A stretch of DNA of 52,759 nt from Cerrena zonata (taxonomy: Eukaryota > Basidiomycota > Agaricomycetes > Polyporales > Cerrenaceae). The notes under the pieces were generated by a model. The model saw nothing but the letters and a program-made list of their open reading frames with translations. It had not been told where the DNA came from and did not search any database. Within the stretch, counting starts at the first letter, position 1. The number at the start of each line of letters is the position of its first letter. The DNA is taken from positions 1 to 52,759 of the forward strand of contig JASBNA010000128.1 of the NCBI GenBank assembly GCA_038087015.1. Direction: 5' to 3'. Both the position numbers and the translations under genes were made by a program. Below, one piece after another: positions 8,829-18,019 of this stretch.

Positions 8829-9960
8829 TGATACATTACATATTTCTTTTAGTTTTAAGTATTTTTTTAAATTATATACGTAACTATTTGCAAAAATTTA
8901 AAAAAAAAAAGAGGAATTTAAAAAAAAAAAAAAAAAAAAAAAATTAATCATGAAATATAATCACTAGTATACCAAATGAAGATGAATTATATTTAAATTT
9001 ATTTTCCAATATTTCATTTTATCTTCCTTTTTTTTTTTTTTTTGACTTTTGCTAATATTTTTTTGAAATTTTTTTTGAAATTTTTTTAGATTTTTTTAAG
9101 TTTTTTTTATATTTTCATATAGGGAAACATTGATTAACAGAGCCAATGAAAGGAATGATGAGAAGCTTGATTTCTCAACTATAAAATATTATTTTGGATA
9201 GTTTTAAAGATGGAATCTCTTTTTTTTTTTCAATTTTTTTTTTCAAGTGTTATTTGAAATGGTTGAACGGATGGATACTAAATACAAGATGAAGGATTAA
9301 TATAATGACGCCAATCACAGAAAGCAAATAAAAGCAAAAGACAAAAACAAACAAAAAGAAAAAGGTGAAAAAAAAAAAAAGAAAGAAGAATTAATCTCTT
9401 TAAACATCTCTTAAGACATATGATGAGATCACAACAAAACAATGCAGTTAAGAAATTAAATGCATGAACCAAATCCAATAAAACTAGGTTCAGTAGCAAT
9501 TAAAAAGGGTGCAACCAAACCCCAGTTCAATGCTTCGTAACATCATCAAAGTTACCAGAATAAATAATCTATAAATAAAATCAAGGATATCACTCATACT
9601 TTTTCAAAAACCCTCTTCTATTCAAATATTATGACAAGATGACATTGGACAGAACAAAACCAAAAGAATAAACTAACAGTAACAATAGGAATGAGATCGT
9701 GACGGGCGGAAGCAAGAAAGTAACAAACAAAATAAATAATAATAATATTTAGAACAAAAAAATAAAAACAATCATATGAATATTTTCAGCTTTCAAAAAT
9801 ATTTCAATGCCATGGTTAAACGAGAAAAATATCGGAAAGTTGAAATATTAATATTGAAATGTCAATAAGATTGACAAAAAATTAATGACTATGAGTTTAT
9901 GATAAAACAAAAAATGACTAGATGCGAAAACTTTTAAAAAATGAACAAGTTATTTCAAAA
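8829..9960. other. Long AT-rich convergent intergenic region
   Basis: 1.1 kb between the BOR1 and SRO9 stop codons with no supportable gene. It contains an A24 run at 8920-8943 and many T8-T16 runs up to about 9250. The half next to SRO9 (9280-9960) is A-rich and could be a long SRO9 3'UTR. I found no tRNA or convincing snoRNA boxes. Confidence 0.5.
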
Positions 9961-11778
9961 TTAATTTGAATCACGTAATAACCATTGTTCAAAATTTCCT
10001 TTGACTCTTAATTGAACTTTTGAAACAGTTGATTCATCATTATCAATATAATTAATTTCAACATTTTCACAGTTTTTAATACTAGATAAAACAATTGAAT
10101 CTAATTCTTTTTGTTTAGCAGATTCATCAGATTCTTCTAAACTATTTTGAATACCATTAATAATAATTTTAACTCTTTTAAAGTTTAAAATTAATTCTAA
10201 ATTAACCCAACCTTCAGTAAGATCCATATTCTTTCTTAAGTAAATATCACGAATTAAATTTTCTAAAGAAAAGTAATAATCAATTTGTTGAGTTAAAGCT
10301 TGTTGAGGATCCTGTTTTGGAGAAATTGGTGGAGGGATTTGGATTGGAGGTTGTTGATGTAAAGGATGAACACCATAAGCCAATTGAGGATTCATAGCAG
10401 CAGCGGCAGCAGCGGCAGCAGCAGCTGGATGAACATGTTGTAAAGGTGGCATACCATATGCAGCTTGTGGAGCATATTGAGCTGGGATGAAAGTACCATT
10501 TTGATTTGAACCATTTTGATTTGAACCATTTGAACCAACTGAACCATTGCGGTGATAATTACCAGAATTATGTCTGTTATAATTATTACGTCTGTATTGA
10601 CCATTTTGAGGTCTGAATTGACGATTATTGAAATTTTGATAAGGTTGTTGATTTTGAACATATTGTTGAGGTTGGTAATAACCATTTTGATTGTTTTGAT
10701 TATGGTATTTTGGTTTGAAATTTTGTTGACCATCTTGATTTTGATTATTATTGAAACGTCTATAATTCTTTTGATTATTATTATTGTAAGAATTATTTTG
10801 ATTGAATCTTGGTCTAAAACCTTCATTTGGTTGATTATTGAAAGTATTAGATGATTGTTGATTTTGTTTACTATTATTAGATTGATTATTTTGCAATTGT
10901 TTTGTTTCACCTTGTTTTTGTGATTGTTCAAATTGTTGCAAATCTTCGTTAGATTCTTTATCAATTGGTGCGGATTCAGAATTTTCATTATTTTCAAATT
11001 TTTGATCATCTAATTGATCAGATTTTTTATTAGAGTCATTAGAAGTAGTATTATCTTTTGAGGGTATTTGATCTTTTTGATCATTTGATTTCTTTTTATT
11101 TTTATTATTTCTCTTCTTTTTTTGTTGATTATTCAGATTGGACAGACTATTAGAATTATGATTATTTCTAGGGTTAGATAAAGAAACTTTAGCATTAATT
11201 GGAACCCATTTATTAGTAACTGGTTTAATAAATTTTTGTGTTTGACTTGATTTTGCTTGTTGTTTTTGTTGAGATTCTAATCCTTTATCCGGAGTTGGCC
11301 ATCTATGATCATCTGCAAGATTAAGTTTAGGTTGTTGAGGTGATATCGAATTACTTGAAGATTGAGAATTAGAAACAGCAGCCAAAGTCAGGGATGGTGA
11401 TGAATTTGAAGGAGCTGAACCCCATGCAGATTTAGTTGGAACTGGAGCAGGAGCCAACAGTTTTTTCTCCTTTTTATTATCCTTTTTGTCCTTTTTATCT
11501 GATTTTTCTAATTTTTCTGAATTTTCAGTTTTTTCAGAATTTCCATTAGACTCTTCAATTTCACCTTCTTTTTCAGGTACTTTGGAATCTAAAGAATCAG
11601 CAGGAGCAGCATCTTTTGAATCAACTTCTGAGGTTGGAACAGCAGCAGCTGGGGAAGGAGAAGGAGTGGTAGAGGTGGTAGCAGCGGTGGTATTTGATTT
11701 ATCAGAAGAATCAAGACCGGACCCACCTTTAGCAGCAATATTAGCGTAAGAAATCGTAGAAGATGAAGATGACGACAT
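9961..11778 (-). CDS. SRO9: SRO9/SLF1-like La-motif RNA-binding protein
   Basis: A 605-residue LARP-type protein. S. cerevisiae Sro9/Slf1 are cytosolic RNA-binding proteins associated with polysomes. The N-terminus is a Ser/Thr/Ala and acidic/Lys low-complexity region, containing the conserved ADDHRWPTPDKG. The middle is very Asn/Gln-rich with an RG/RN-like section (YRRFNNNQ, QFRPQNGQYRRN), and an 11-residue poly-Ala tract precedes the La motif. The C-terminal La motif reads QQIDYYFSLENLIRDIYLRK, then GWVNLELILNFKRVK, roughly residues 500-550. No RRM follows, as in Sro9. Start is the ATG at 11778, preceded by T-rich leader DNA. Confidence 0.87.
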   Translation of the reverse strand: MSSSSSSTISYANIAAKGGSGLDSSDKSNTTAATTSTTPSPSPAAAVPTSEVDSKDAAPADSLDSKVPEKEGEIEESNGNSEKTENSEKLEKSDKKDKKDNKKEKKLLAPAPVPTKSAWGSAPSNSSPSLTLAAVSNSQSSSNSISPQQPKLNLADDHRWPTPDKGLESQQKQQAKSSQTQKFIKPVTNKWVPINAKVSLSNPRNNHNSNSLSNLNNQQKKKRNNKNKKKSNDQKDQIPSKDNTTSNDSNKKSDQLDDQKFENNENSESAPIDKESNEDLQQFEQSQKQGETKQLQNNQSNNSKQNQQSSNTFNNQPNEGFRPRFNQNNSYNNNNQKNYRRFNNNQNQDGQQNFKPKYHNQNNQNGYYQPQQYVQNQQPYQNFNNRQFRPQNGQYRRNNYNRHNSGNYHRNGSVGSNGSNQNGSNQNGTFIPAQYAPQAAYGMPPLQHVHPAAAAAAAAAAMNPQLAYGVHPLHQQPPIQIPPPISPKQDPQQALTQQIDYYFSLENLIRDIYLRKNMDLTEGWVNLELILNFKRVKIIINGIQNSLEESDESAKQKELDSIVLSSIKNCENVEINYIDNDESTVSKVQLRVKGNFEQWLLRDSN

Positions 11779-12295
11779 GATTATAACTATGATCTAAGAC
11801 TGAAAGGAAAAGGAATAGGAGGGCAAATTCTTTTCTTCTTTTTTTTTTTCTCTTTTTTTTTTGTTAGTTTTAGCTTTTTTTTTTGTAGACTATGAGGTTA
11901 TAGTGGTGATGAGAGAGGTATAGTCTTTTCAACCAGAAAATTATATAAAAAAGAAAGCAAGAATATCCTTTTTATACAAAGAGTAGATGATAATTTGAAT
12001 AAATATCAACTAGAAATCAACAGAAATTGACGCTGAAACGTAAATTGTTAGTCAGTAACTGGAAATGAAGTAGGAAGGAATGGATGAAAAAAAATTTTTT
12101 TTTTTTTTTCCTTTTCACTTTTTTTTTTCAGTTTTTCACACACACACTTTTTTTTTTTCAGTTTCCAATTAACAATTCAAGTTTGTCTCACAGAAACAAC
12201 TTGGAAAGCTAACAGTTTTTGTAACCAGAAAAAAATTAGGAACAATTTTTGGTTGAAAAAAGTGGACCGAACTTGTGCGTAGGTCAGAGAGCACT

Positions 12296-12383
12296 AGAGA
12301 ACACTGGAGTCAGAGAACACTGGAATCAGAGAACACTGGAATCAGAGAACACTGGAGTCAGAGAACACTGGAGTCAGAGAACA
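12296..12383 (+). repeat. 16-bp tandem repeat, 5.5 copies
   Basis: The unit AGAGAACACTGGARTC repeats at 12296, 12312, 12328, 12344 and 12360, plus a partial copy at 12376. The copies differ only at the R position (GAGTC or GAATC). A degenerate copy precedes the array. Confidence 0.95.
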
Positions 12384-12654
12384 ATTGGTAAAGTCAGTGG
12401 AACACTTGGTGGAGGGTCAACGAAAGCCAGAGTAAGATGTAGGCTAACCAGAGTAAGATGTAGGTGTGAGCGGTAGTTAGCAGATCAGCGGTAACCGAAT
12501 TGACAGCCAATTGAAGCTGGTGAGTCCAGACGGGCGGTAGGGAAAGCGGCGGAGGTAGTACACGGAGAATGGCCAATGTGTCAAAGACCAAGAAGTGGTA
12601 TGATAAGTTGAACCGATGGGACCAAGAGACAGCTACGATTGTAGATCACGGTGA

Positions 12655-12730
12655 GATGATGAAGAAGATGAAGAAGAAGAGAGTGGTGAAGAAGAAGATA
12701 AAGAAGAAGAAGAAGAATAAGATGAAGATT
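12655..12730 (+). repeat. GAA/GAT-rich microsatellite
   Basis: Imperfect GATGAAGAAGATGAAGAA-type purine-strand repeat. It produces a Lys-rich frame that is not supported as a gene. Confidence 0.85.
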
Positions 12731-12784
12731 TGCCGCCAAAGTTATCTATCACTTTTTGCAAACAAGTTTTAGCCGCCCAAGTAT

Positions 12785-12849
12785 CACGTGATCATCGGCA
12801 CGTGATTTATTCAATCACGTGACCAAATCCTAAAAAACACCCATGCACC
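12785..12849. promoter_or_regulatory. Three CACGTG boxes plus a Rap1-like site upstream of PXMP4-like gene
   Basis: CACGTG at 12785-12790, 12799-12804 and 12816-12821, each followed by A on one or other strand, then ACACCCATGCACC at 12837-12849. All lie within 180 bp of the ATG at 12964. CACGTG is the core for bHLH factors such as Cbf1 or Pho4. Which factor binds is not known. Confidence 0.55.
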
Positions 12850-12963
12850 AGACCGACCAACCTGATTCATCCGTGGGTTAAGCAAAAAACGAAAAGGCAA
12901 TCTCCACAATTAAATAACTTCAGAGTTAATGTTGAAGAGATAAAGACTTAGAAGACTAATAGA

Positions 12964-13641
12964 ATGTTAGATAATCCACTATACCGTCCGCTATTAGAGG
13001 TGATCAGATCAGCCCGTAACGGGATTGTTTACGGGGGTAAGATAAGATTCAGTCATGCTTTGGTGATCAACCTTCTATATAGATCAGGACCATTAAAACC
13101 CCGATTTCAACAAGTTTTAATGGCAACCAAAGACCATGCCAAAGTATTGGCAGTTTTTGCAATCATCTATAAGAGTTTGGTAAACTTATTAAGAAAAGAT
13201 CAATTTATCGGTAGTGATCAATTAGGATTAATTAAATTTTTAGCAGGAGCTTTAGGAGGTTGGATTGTTTATAGTCAACATTTCAATTACTTCCATCCAG
13301 GAATCACCCACCAGGTTACCCTTTATTGTTTTTCAAGAGTTGTTATTGCATTAAGTAAGATTGTTTTGGATTATTATCTTAATTGTCAACAACCAAGTCT
13401 TAAAATTAATAACCAATCAATCAAATTCAGTGATTTAACCGATAATCAACAAAATAAATTAAAATCAAAAATTTATAATAAATCCTGGAAGTATTTTGCC
13501 GTTTTAGTATGGGGGTTGGTGATGTTCATTTATGATTTCCAACCAGGTTACTTACAAAGTAGTTTAAGACACTCCATGGCTTATATTTACGATGTCGAAA
13601 TGGACGTCTGGGACTCCTGGAAAGACTTCTTTGGTATTTAA
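12964..13641 (+). CDS. Peroxisomal membrane protein 4 (PXMP4/PMP24-like)
   Basis: A 225-residue protein of the Tim17/Tim22/Tim23/Pmp24 superfamily. It follows the PXMP4 pattern: RSARNGIVYGGKIRFSHALV at about 15-34, a first hydrophobic segment, a loop, LAGALGGWIVYSQ, YCFSRVVIALSKIVLDY, then WKYFAVLVWGLVMFIYDF and the C-terminal LQSSLRHSMAYIYDVEMDVW. In animals the family sits in the peroxisomal membrane; the precise role is unsettled. S. cerevisiae has no clear member, whereas many other fungi do. The ATG at 12964 begins a protein of family length. It diverges from SRO9, and PDI1 follows in the same direction after 234 bp. Confidence 0.85.
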   Translation: MLDNPLYRPLLEVIRSARNGIVYGGKIRFSHALVINLLYRSGPLKPRFQQVLMATKDHAKVLAVFAIIYKSLVNLLRKDQFIGSDQLGLIKFLAGALGGWIVYSQHFNYFHPGITHQVTLYCFSRVVIALSKIVLDYYLNCQQPSLKINNQSIKFSDLTDNQQNKLKSKIYNKSWKYFAVLVWGLVMFIYDFQPGYLQSSLRHSMAYIYDVEMDVWDSWKDFFGI

Positions 13642-13760
13642 TCGCAACTACCACCTGGTTGTAGTAGTTACTTCTCTGTTTCTTGTATTTTTAGCTCAAT
13701 ATAAAGTTTGCAACATTAGAAAAAAACGAAAAACCCAATGCCACAGGGACGGAAAAGTTC

Positions 13761-13767
13761 CAGCGTG
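13761..13767 (+). promoter_or_regulatory. UPRE-like CAGCGTG in PDI1 promoter
   Basis: CAGCGTG lies 109 bp upstream of the PDI1 ATG. It is the core of the S. cerevisiae unfolded-protein-response element bound by Hac1, and PDI1 is a classic target. One seven-base match can be chance; the position makes it plausible. Confidence 0.5.
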
Positions 13768-13875
13768 TTCAAAATTTTGTTACACCTCATAGAATTAATA
13801 ATCTTTTTTAAATTTACGCGGTCGCTCAATCTTCAACTCTTCAGCTCTTTTCCAAGTTATCTATAATAAAGCATC

Positions 13876-15513
13876 ATGAAATTCTGGAATTTTTCTACTC
13901 AAACTTTGGCTGCTCTCTTGGCTTCGGTTTCAATCATTAACGCTGGTGGTCCTGCCTCTGGAGATGCAATTGCTGATCCAAATTCTGCGGTTGTTAAATT
14001 AACTACCGATTCCTTTCAATCTTTTATTCAAGAAAATCCCTTGGTTTTAGCAGAATTCTTTGCTCCTTGGTGTGGTTATTGTAAATCTTTAGGTCCAGAA
14101 TTCTCTAAAGCTGCTGATTCTCTTAATGAATCTCATCCAAATATCAAATTGGCTCAAGTTGATTGTACTGAAGAAGCTGATTTATGTTCGGAACAAGGTA
14201 TTAGAGGTTATCCAACTTTAAAAGTTCTCAGAGGGGAAGCCACTGAAGATTATGAAGGTCCAAGAGACTCAAATGGTATTGCTGAATATATGATTAAACA
14301 AACTTTACCTGCAGTTCAAGATATTGAATCAGTTGATCAATTATCAACTGTCTTGGAAGAACAATCAAAACCTTTTGTGGTTCAAGTCTTGGGTTCTAAA
14401 GTTGATGAATCCGCCAACTCAACTTACTATGAAGTTGCCTCTGAAAAGAGAAAAGACTTGAATTTCATTTCTTTGAAAGATTCTCCAGTTGTTGATGAAT
14501 TTAATAAAAAAATCAATGTTAATTTGAACAAATTGAAAAATAATAAATATTTATTGGTTCACCCTTCTGATTATAAAGATGTTAGAGAATTTAGTGAAAA
14601 ATCTTTTTCAAAAGAAGGTTTAACTACTTTTATCGCTAATGAAGTTGTTCCATATTTCGGTGATATAAACAGAGATACTTATTTAATGTATATGAGTAGT
14701 CCTGTTCCATTAGGTTATTACTTTTATAACTCTGAAGAAGAAAGAGCTAAAGTCGAACCTTTATTTAATAAATTAGGTAAAGAAAATCGTGGTAAAATTA
14801 ATTTTGTTGGTTTAGATGCTAATTTATTTGGTCGTCATGCTGAAATTTTAAATATGAATCCAGAAATTGTTCCTTTATTCGCTATTCAAGATATACAAAA
14901 TAATAAAAAATATGGTATTGATCAGTCTGCTAATCCAAATGGTCCTTCTGATAAAACTATTTCTCAATTCATTAAAGATTTCAATAAAGGTAAATTATCT
15001 CCAATTGTTAAATCAGAAGATTTACCAACTGATGAAGAAAAACAATCTCAATCCGTTGTTAAATTGGTTGGTCATAACCATGATGCTGTCTTGAAAAACT
15101 TAGATAAAGACGTCTTTGTTAAATATTATGCTCCTTGGTGTGGTCATTGTAAAAGATTAGCTCCTTCTTGGGAAGAATTGGCTTCAATTTATGGTTCTAA
15201 TGAAACCGATTCTAAAGTTGTTATCGCTGACTTAGATCATACTGCCAATGATGTTGACACTCCAGTTGAAATTGAAGGTTATCCTACTTTATTATTATAC
15301 CCAGCTAATGGTAAAGTTGATGCTAAAACCGGATTAAGAGAAGCTGTTGTTTTCGAAGGCCCAAGAGAAATTGATTCATTAATTGAATTTATTCAAGAAA
15401 AAGGTGGAGCTAAAGTTGATGGTAAATCTTTAAAACAAGCTAAAGAATCTGCCGCTGCTGAAGAAGAAGAAGTTGTTGGTGAAGATGAAGAAAATACTCA
15501 TGATGAATTATAA
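13876..15513 (+). CDS. PDI1: PDI1, ER protein disulfide isomerase
   Basis: Protein disulfide isomerase (545 aa) that makes and reshuffles disulfides in the ER lumen. An N-terminal signal peptide (about residues 1-23, hydrophobic LAALLASVSIINA) is followed by the a domain with APWCGYC (C66, C69). The two b-type domains without active sites come next, then the a' domain with APWCGHC (C422, C425), an acidic tail and the C-terminal HDEL retention signal. The first active site is CGYC rather than the usual CGHC. Each a domain keeps the cis-Pro loop (RGYPTL, EGYPTL). The promoter has a UPRE-like site. Codon bias indicates high expression. It is convergent with GID7. Confidence 0.97.
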   Translation: MKFWNFSTQTLAALLASVSIINAGGPASGDAIADPNSAVVKLTTDSFQSFIQENPLVLAEFFAPWCGYCKSLGPEFSKAADSLNESHPNIKLAQVDCTEEADLCSEQGIRGYPTLKVLRGEATEDYEGPRDSNGIAEYMIKQTLPAVQDIESVDQLSTVLEEQSKPFVVQVLGSKVDESANSTYYEVASEKRKDLNFISLKDSPVVDEFNKKINVNLNKLKNNKYLLVHPSDYKDVREFSEKSFSKEGLTTFIANEVVPYFGDINRDTYLMYMSSPVPLGYYFYNSEEERAKVEPLFNKLGKENRGKINFVGLDANLFGRHAEILNMNPEIVPLFAIQDIQNNKKYGIDQSANPNGPSDKTISQFIKDFNKGKLSPIVKSEDLPTDEEKQSQSVVKLVGHNHDAVLKNLDKDVFVKYYAPWCGHCKRLAPSWEELASIYGSNETDSKVVIADLDHTANDVDTPVEIEGYPTLLLYPANGKVDAKTGLREAVVFEGPREIDSLIEFIQEKGGAKVDGKSLKQAKESAAAEEEEVVGEDEENTHDEL

Positions 15514-15613
15514 GAAATTTAGTTTTTAACTAGATATATATTACATAATGAAAAATTATATTGAAAATTGTATTATCGTATTATTGTAGTGAATTATTTT
15601 ATTGAAAATTGTA

Positions 15614-18019
15614 TTATGTCCCCCAAATCTTAACTAATTTATCATCACCAACTGAACACCAATAAGTACCATAATCATTACCACTAGCCAGAGGGTAAAA
15701 ATTTCTATTCCAATCAACACTGTTACATAATCCATTATGAGCTTTAACTCTATTAATTAATTCACCAGTTGCTAATTTCCAAAAATAAACATAACCAGTA
15801 TCACTACCAGTTATAACTAATTCTTCATCTTTTGTAACTGGATTAACATAACCGAAACACGAACGAACAATATAAGTATCTTGAGTGTGACCAAATAATT
15901 TAGTTTTCAAAACCGGGGGTTTTCTTTCCCTTGGTAAATTAATTTCGTTTGAGGAATGTTCATTATTATTTTGTAATGAAATAGGTGATGGTGGAGAAAT
16001 TGTTGGTTCGGAAACTTCACTAATATCCCAAACTTGTAATTCTTCGGGGGCAATACTAACTAATAAATAACGACCACTTAAACTAACTGAACAAGAAGTT
16101 AATCTACCATTTAAATTAATTGCTGATAATCTAGTTGTATTTGAATTTGGATCAAATAAATCTGGAATTGTATAAAATTTAATTTGTCGATCATTATTAG
16201 CGGTAATTAACAATTTCCCGTTAGGGGTAATTGTTAAATCGTTAATACGATTGAATTGATTTTTACTTGAATCTTTATTATTTTGAGATTCTAAAGCATT
16301 TGATTCTAAATTAATATTACTTGTAGTTGAAATTGATCTGGGTAAACCAGCATAACTACTATTTCTTCTATTTTGTAAATTACGAGAAGAATGACTTGAA
16401 TGAATTGGAGCCGATAAATCTTCAGTAGCATTCGAACCAGTGGGGGCTCCACCATGACCACCAGCAATAGCAATTGAGGTTGACGAAGGATGAGACAGAA
16501 TATTTAAAAAATCATCATCCTGAACTGAATAAAAATCAAATAATTCATCACCATCAATAGTGAAAGCTTTTAATTTTTTATCAGGAGAACCAATAATAAA
16601 ATGAGGTTTTTCATTTAAATTTGAATTAGTTTTCGGTAAGAATTCACAAGACCAGGCTCTTATGTTTTCTCCCAAGGTAAAAGCACTATTTAATTTACCT
16701 AGTTTATTTGAAGAAGATCTTGTAGTACGATGATTTGAATGGAGTACATCTTTGATATCCCAAACTCTAACAATTGTATCTAAGCAACAAGAAACCAAAT
16801 AATTTTCATCATGATCCCAACAACAATAGATAACTCCTTTTTTTTTATCCATAGTTGGTTTATAGCTGTTTTTAACCCAGCAATTAGTATGATCTACTGA
16901 ATTACTATCTAAAATAGCCAAGGTTTTAAAATTATTTAAAACATCATAAATGATCAAGGTCCCATCTAATGAACCAGTAACCAAATAGTTACCAGAAGGA
17001 GAAAACTTAGCAAACCAGGCTTCATCTGAATGATCAGTTAAATTGAATTTCAATTTGACCGGGAATGAATTTTCATAATAGTTATTTAAATCTTTTACTG
17101 AATTAAAGTTTTGAATATTATTCGACAATCTTGGAGGTAAATAGTATAAAGATTTCGAGTTAATATAGTTTGCCGAATTTTCCACCAAGTTATCCAAGTA
17201 GTTTGAAGGCGACTTACCCAAAATACTCAAAGTTTCCTTTGAATTAAATTTTGAAGTTGAGCGTTTTGAGTTAATTTTGGTGAAATCACTAGCATCAATC
17301 AAATGATACAATAAAACCAGTCTTAATCTAGTGAAATAAATCAACTTTGAATCAAAATGATTGCAGTTCAAGATATTACAAGAGATTATCTGGTTAATGT
17401 TGGGGGTCATCAACACCTTTTTATTGAAAATCATATTATCGATATGACTAACATGGATTGGACTCTGGAGTGCCAATGGGAGTAGCACGTCTCCCTCCGA
17501 TTGATTATTCAAATGATCCACCAAATCAGGTTCAAAATAGTTCGATTGAGGTATTTTTTTACTCATTATAGTATTGATAAGTAAGTTCAATTGATCTTTT
17601 AGTAAATTCAATAGACTCACTTCATTCGTGGGGTAATCGTTATTCATTGATTTTTCCATAATCAATTCTAAAAACTTGAATCTATGAAGAAGATAAATCA
17701 TTATTGATATACTCACAATAAATTCGTCATAAGTTTCAGTTTTAAGGTATTTTTGCCAACTTTCCTCATCGGTATTTGCAATGTATTCAATCTTATAATC
17801 CCCATTGGAGTTTTTTAATATAAATTGATTCAAAAAACTCAATATCCCCTCGTAATTCCCGTTTGCAAGGTGATCTTTGAAAAAAATAACGATTGGGCTA
17901 ACCGTCGGATTCGCTTCTTCACTCACAGCATCACCGACATCAATTTCTTTGGCCAAATGGGCGTATCCTAATTCCGCAAGCGTTTCCTTGACCAACAGCA
18001 ACTTAAACTCCTTGGACAT
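15614..18019 (-). CDS. GID7: GID7, WD40 subunit of the GID/CTLH ubiquitin ligase
   Basis: Gid7 (WDR26 in animals) is a supramolecular-assembly subunit of the GID E3 ligase that degrades gluconeogenic enzymes. The longest frame starts upstream at a TTG; the first ATG is at 18019, giving 801 aa beginning MSKEFKLLLVKETLAELGY. The N-terminal LisH-like segment (LVKETLAELGYAHLAKEI) and a CTLH-like region precede WD40 repeats from about residue 320 (HSDEAWFAKFSPSGNYLVTG, CCWDHDENYLVSCCLDTIVR). The end is family-like: GHTQDTYIVRSCFG, LVITGSDTGYVYFWKL and, at the C-terminus, SVGDDKLVKIWGT. A Ser/Asn-rich insert interrupts the propeller near residues 540-610. The C-terminal segments are what distinguish it from other LisH-WD40 proteins. 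Confidence 0.85.
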   Translation of the reverse strand: MSKEFKLLLVKETLAELGYAHLAKEIDVGDAVSEEANPTVSPIVIFFKDHLANGNYEGILSFLNQFILKNSNGDYKIEYIANTDEESWQKYLKTETYDEFIVSISIMIYLLHRFKFLELIMEKSMNNDYPTNEVSLLNLLKDQLNLLINTIMSKKIPQSNYFEPDLVDHLNNQSEGDVLLPLALQSPIHVSHIDNMIFNKKVLMTPNINQIISCNILNCNHFDSKLIYFTRLRLVLLYHLIDASDFTKINSKRSTSKFNSKETLSILGKSPSNYLDNLVENSANYINSKSLYYLPPRLSNNIQNFNSVKDLNNYYENSFPVKLKFNLTDHSDEAWFAKFSPSGNYLVTGSLDGTLIIYDVLNNFKTLAILDSNSVDHTNCWVKNSYKPTMDKKKGVIYCCWDHDENYLVSCCLDTIVRVWDIKDVLHSNHRTTRSSSNKLGKLNSAFTLGENIRAWSCEFLPKTNSNLNEKPHFIIGSPDKKLKAFTIDGDELFDFYSVQDDDFLNILSHPSSTSIAIAGGHGGAPTGSNATEDLSAPIHSSHSSRNLQNRRNSSYAGLPRSISTTSNINLESNALESQNNKDSSKNQFNRINDLTITPNGKLLITANNDRQIKFYTIPDLFDPNSNTTRLSAINLNGRLTSCSVSLSGRYLLVSIAPEELQVWDISEVSEPTISPPSPISLQNNNEHSSNEINLPRERKPPVLKTKLFGHTQDTYIVRSCFGYVNPVTKDEELVITGSDTGYVYFWKLATGELINRVKAHNGLCNSVDWNRNFYPLASGNDYGTYWCSVGDDKLVKIWGT

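Larger units (their letters stand above)
11779..12963. promoter_or_regulatory. Divergent SRO9 - PXMP4-like intergenic region
   Basis: 1.2 kb without a convincing gene. From left to right: T-rich SRO9 leader/promoter, a 16-bp tandem array (12296-12383), a short repeat of CCAGAGTAAGATGTAGG at about 12428-12464, a GAA/AAG-type microsatellite (12655-12730), three CACGTG boxes (12785-12821) and an ACACCCATGCACC motif at 12837-12849. A lysine-rich ORF over the microsatellite is not considered real. Confidence 0.55.

Noticed and set aside
10392..11009. 205-codon Asn/Ile-rich frame inside SRO9
   Set aside because: Out-of-frame shadow of the Asn/Gln repeats of SRO9.
12569..12772. Lysine-rich ORF between SRO9 and the PXMP4-like gene
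   Set aside because: Produced by a GAA/AAG microsatellite; no conserved content.
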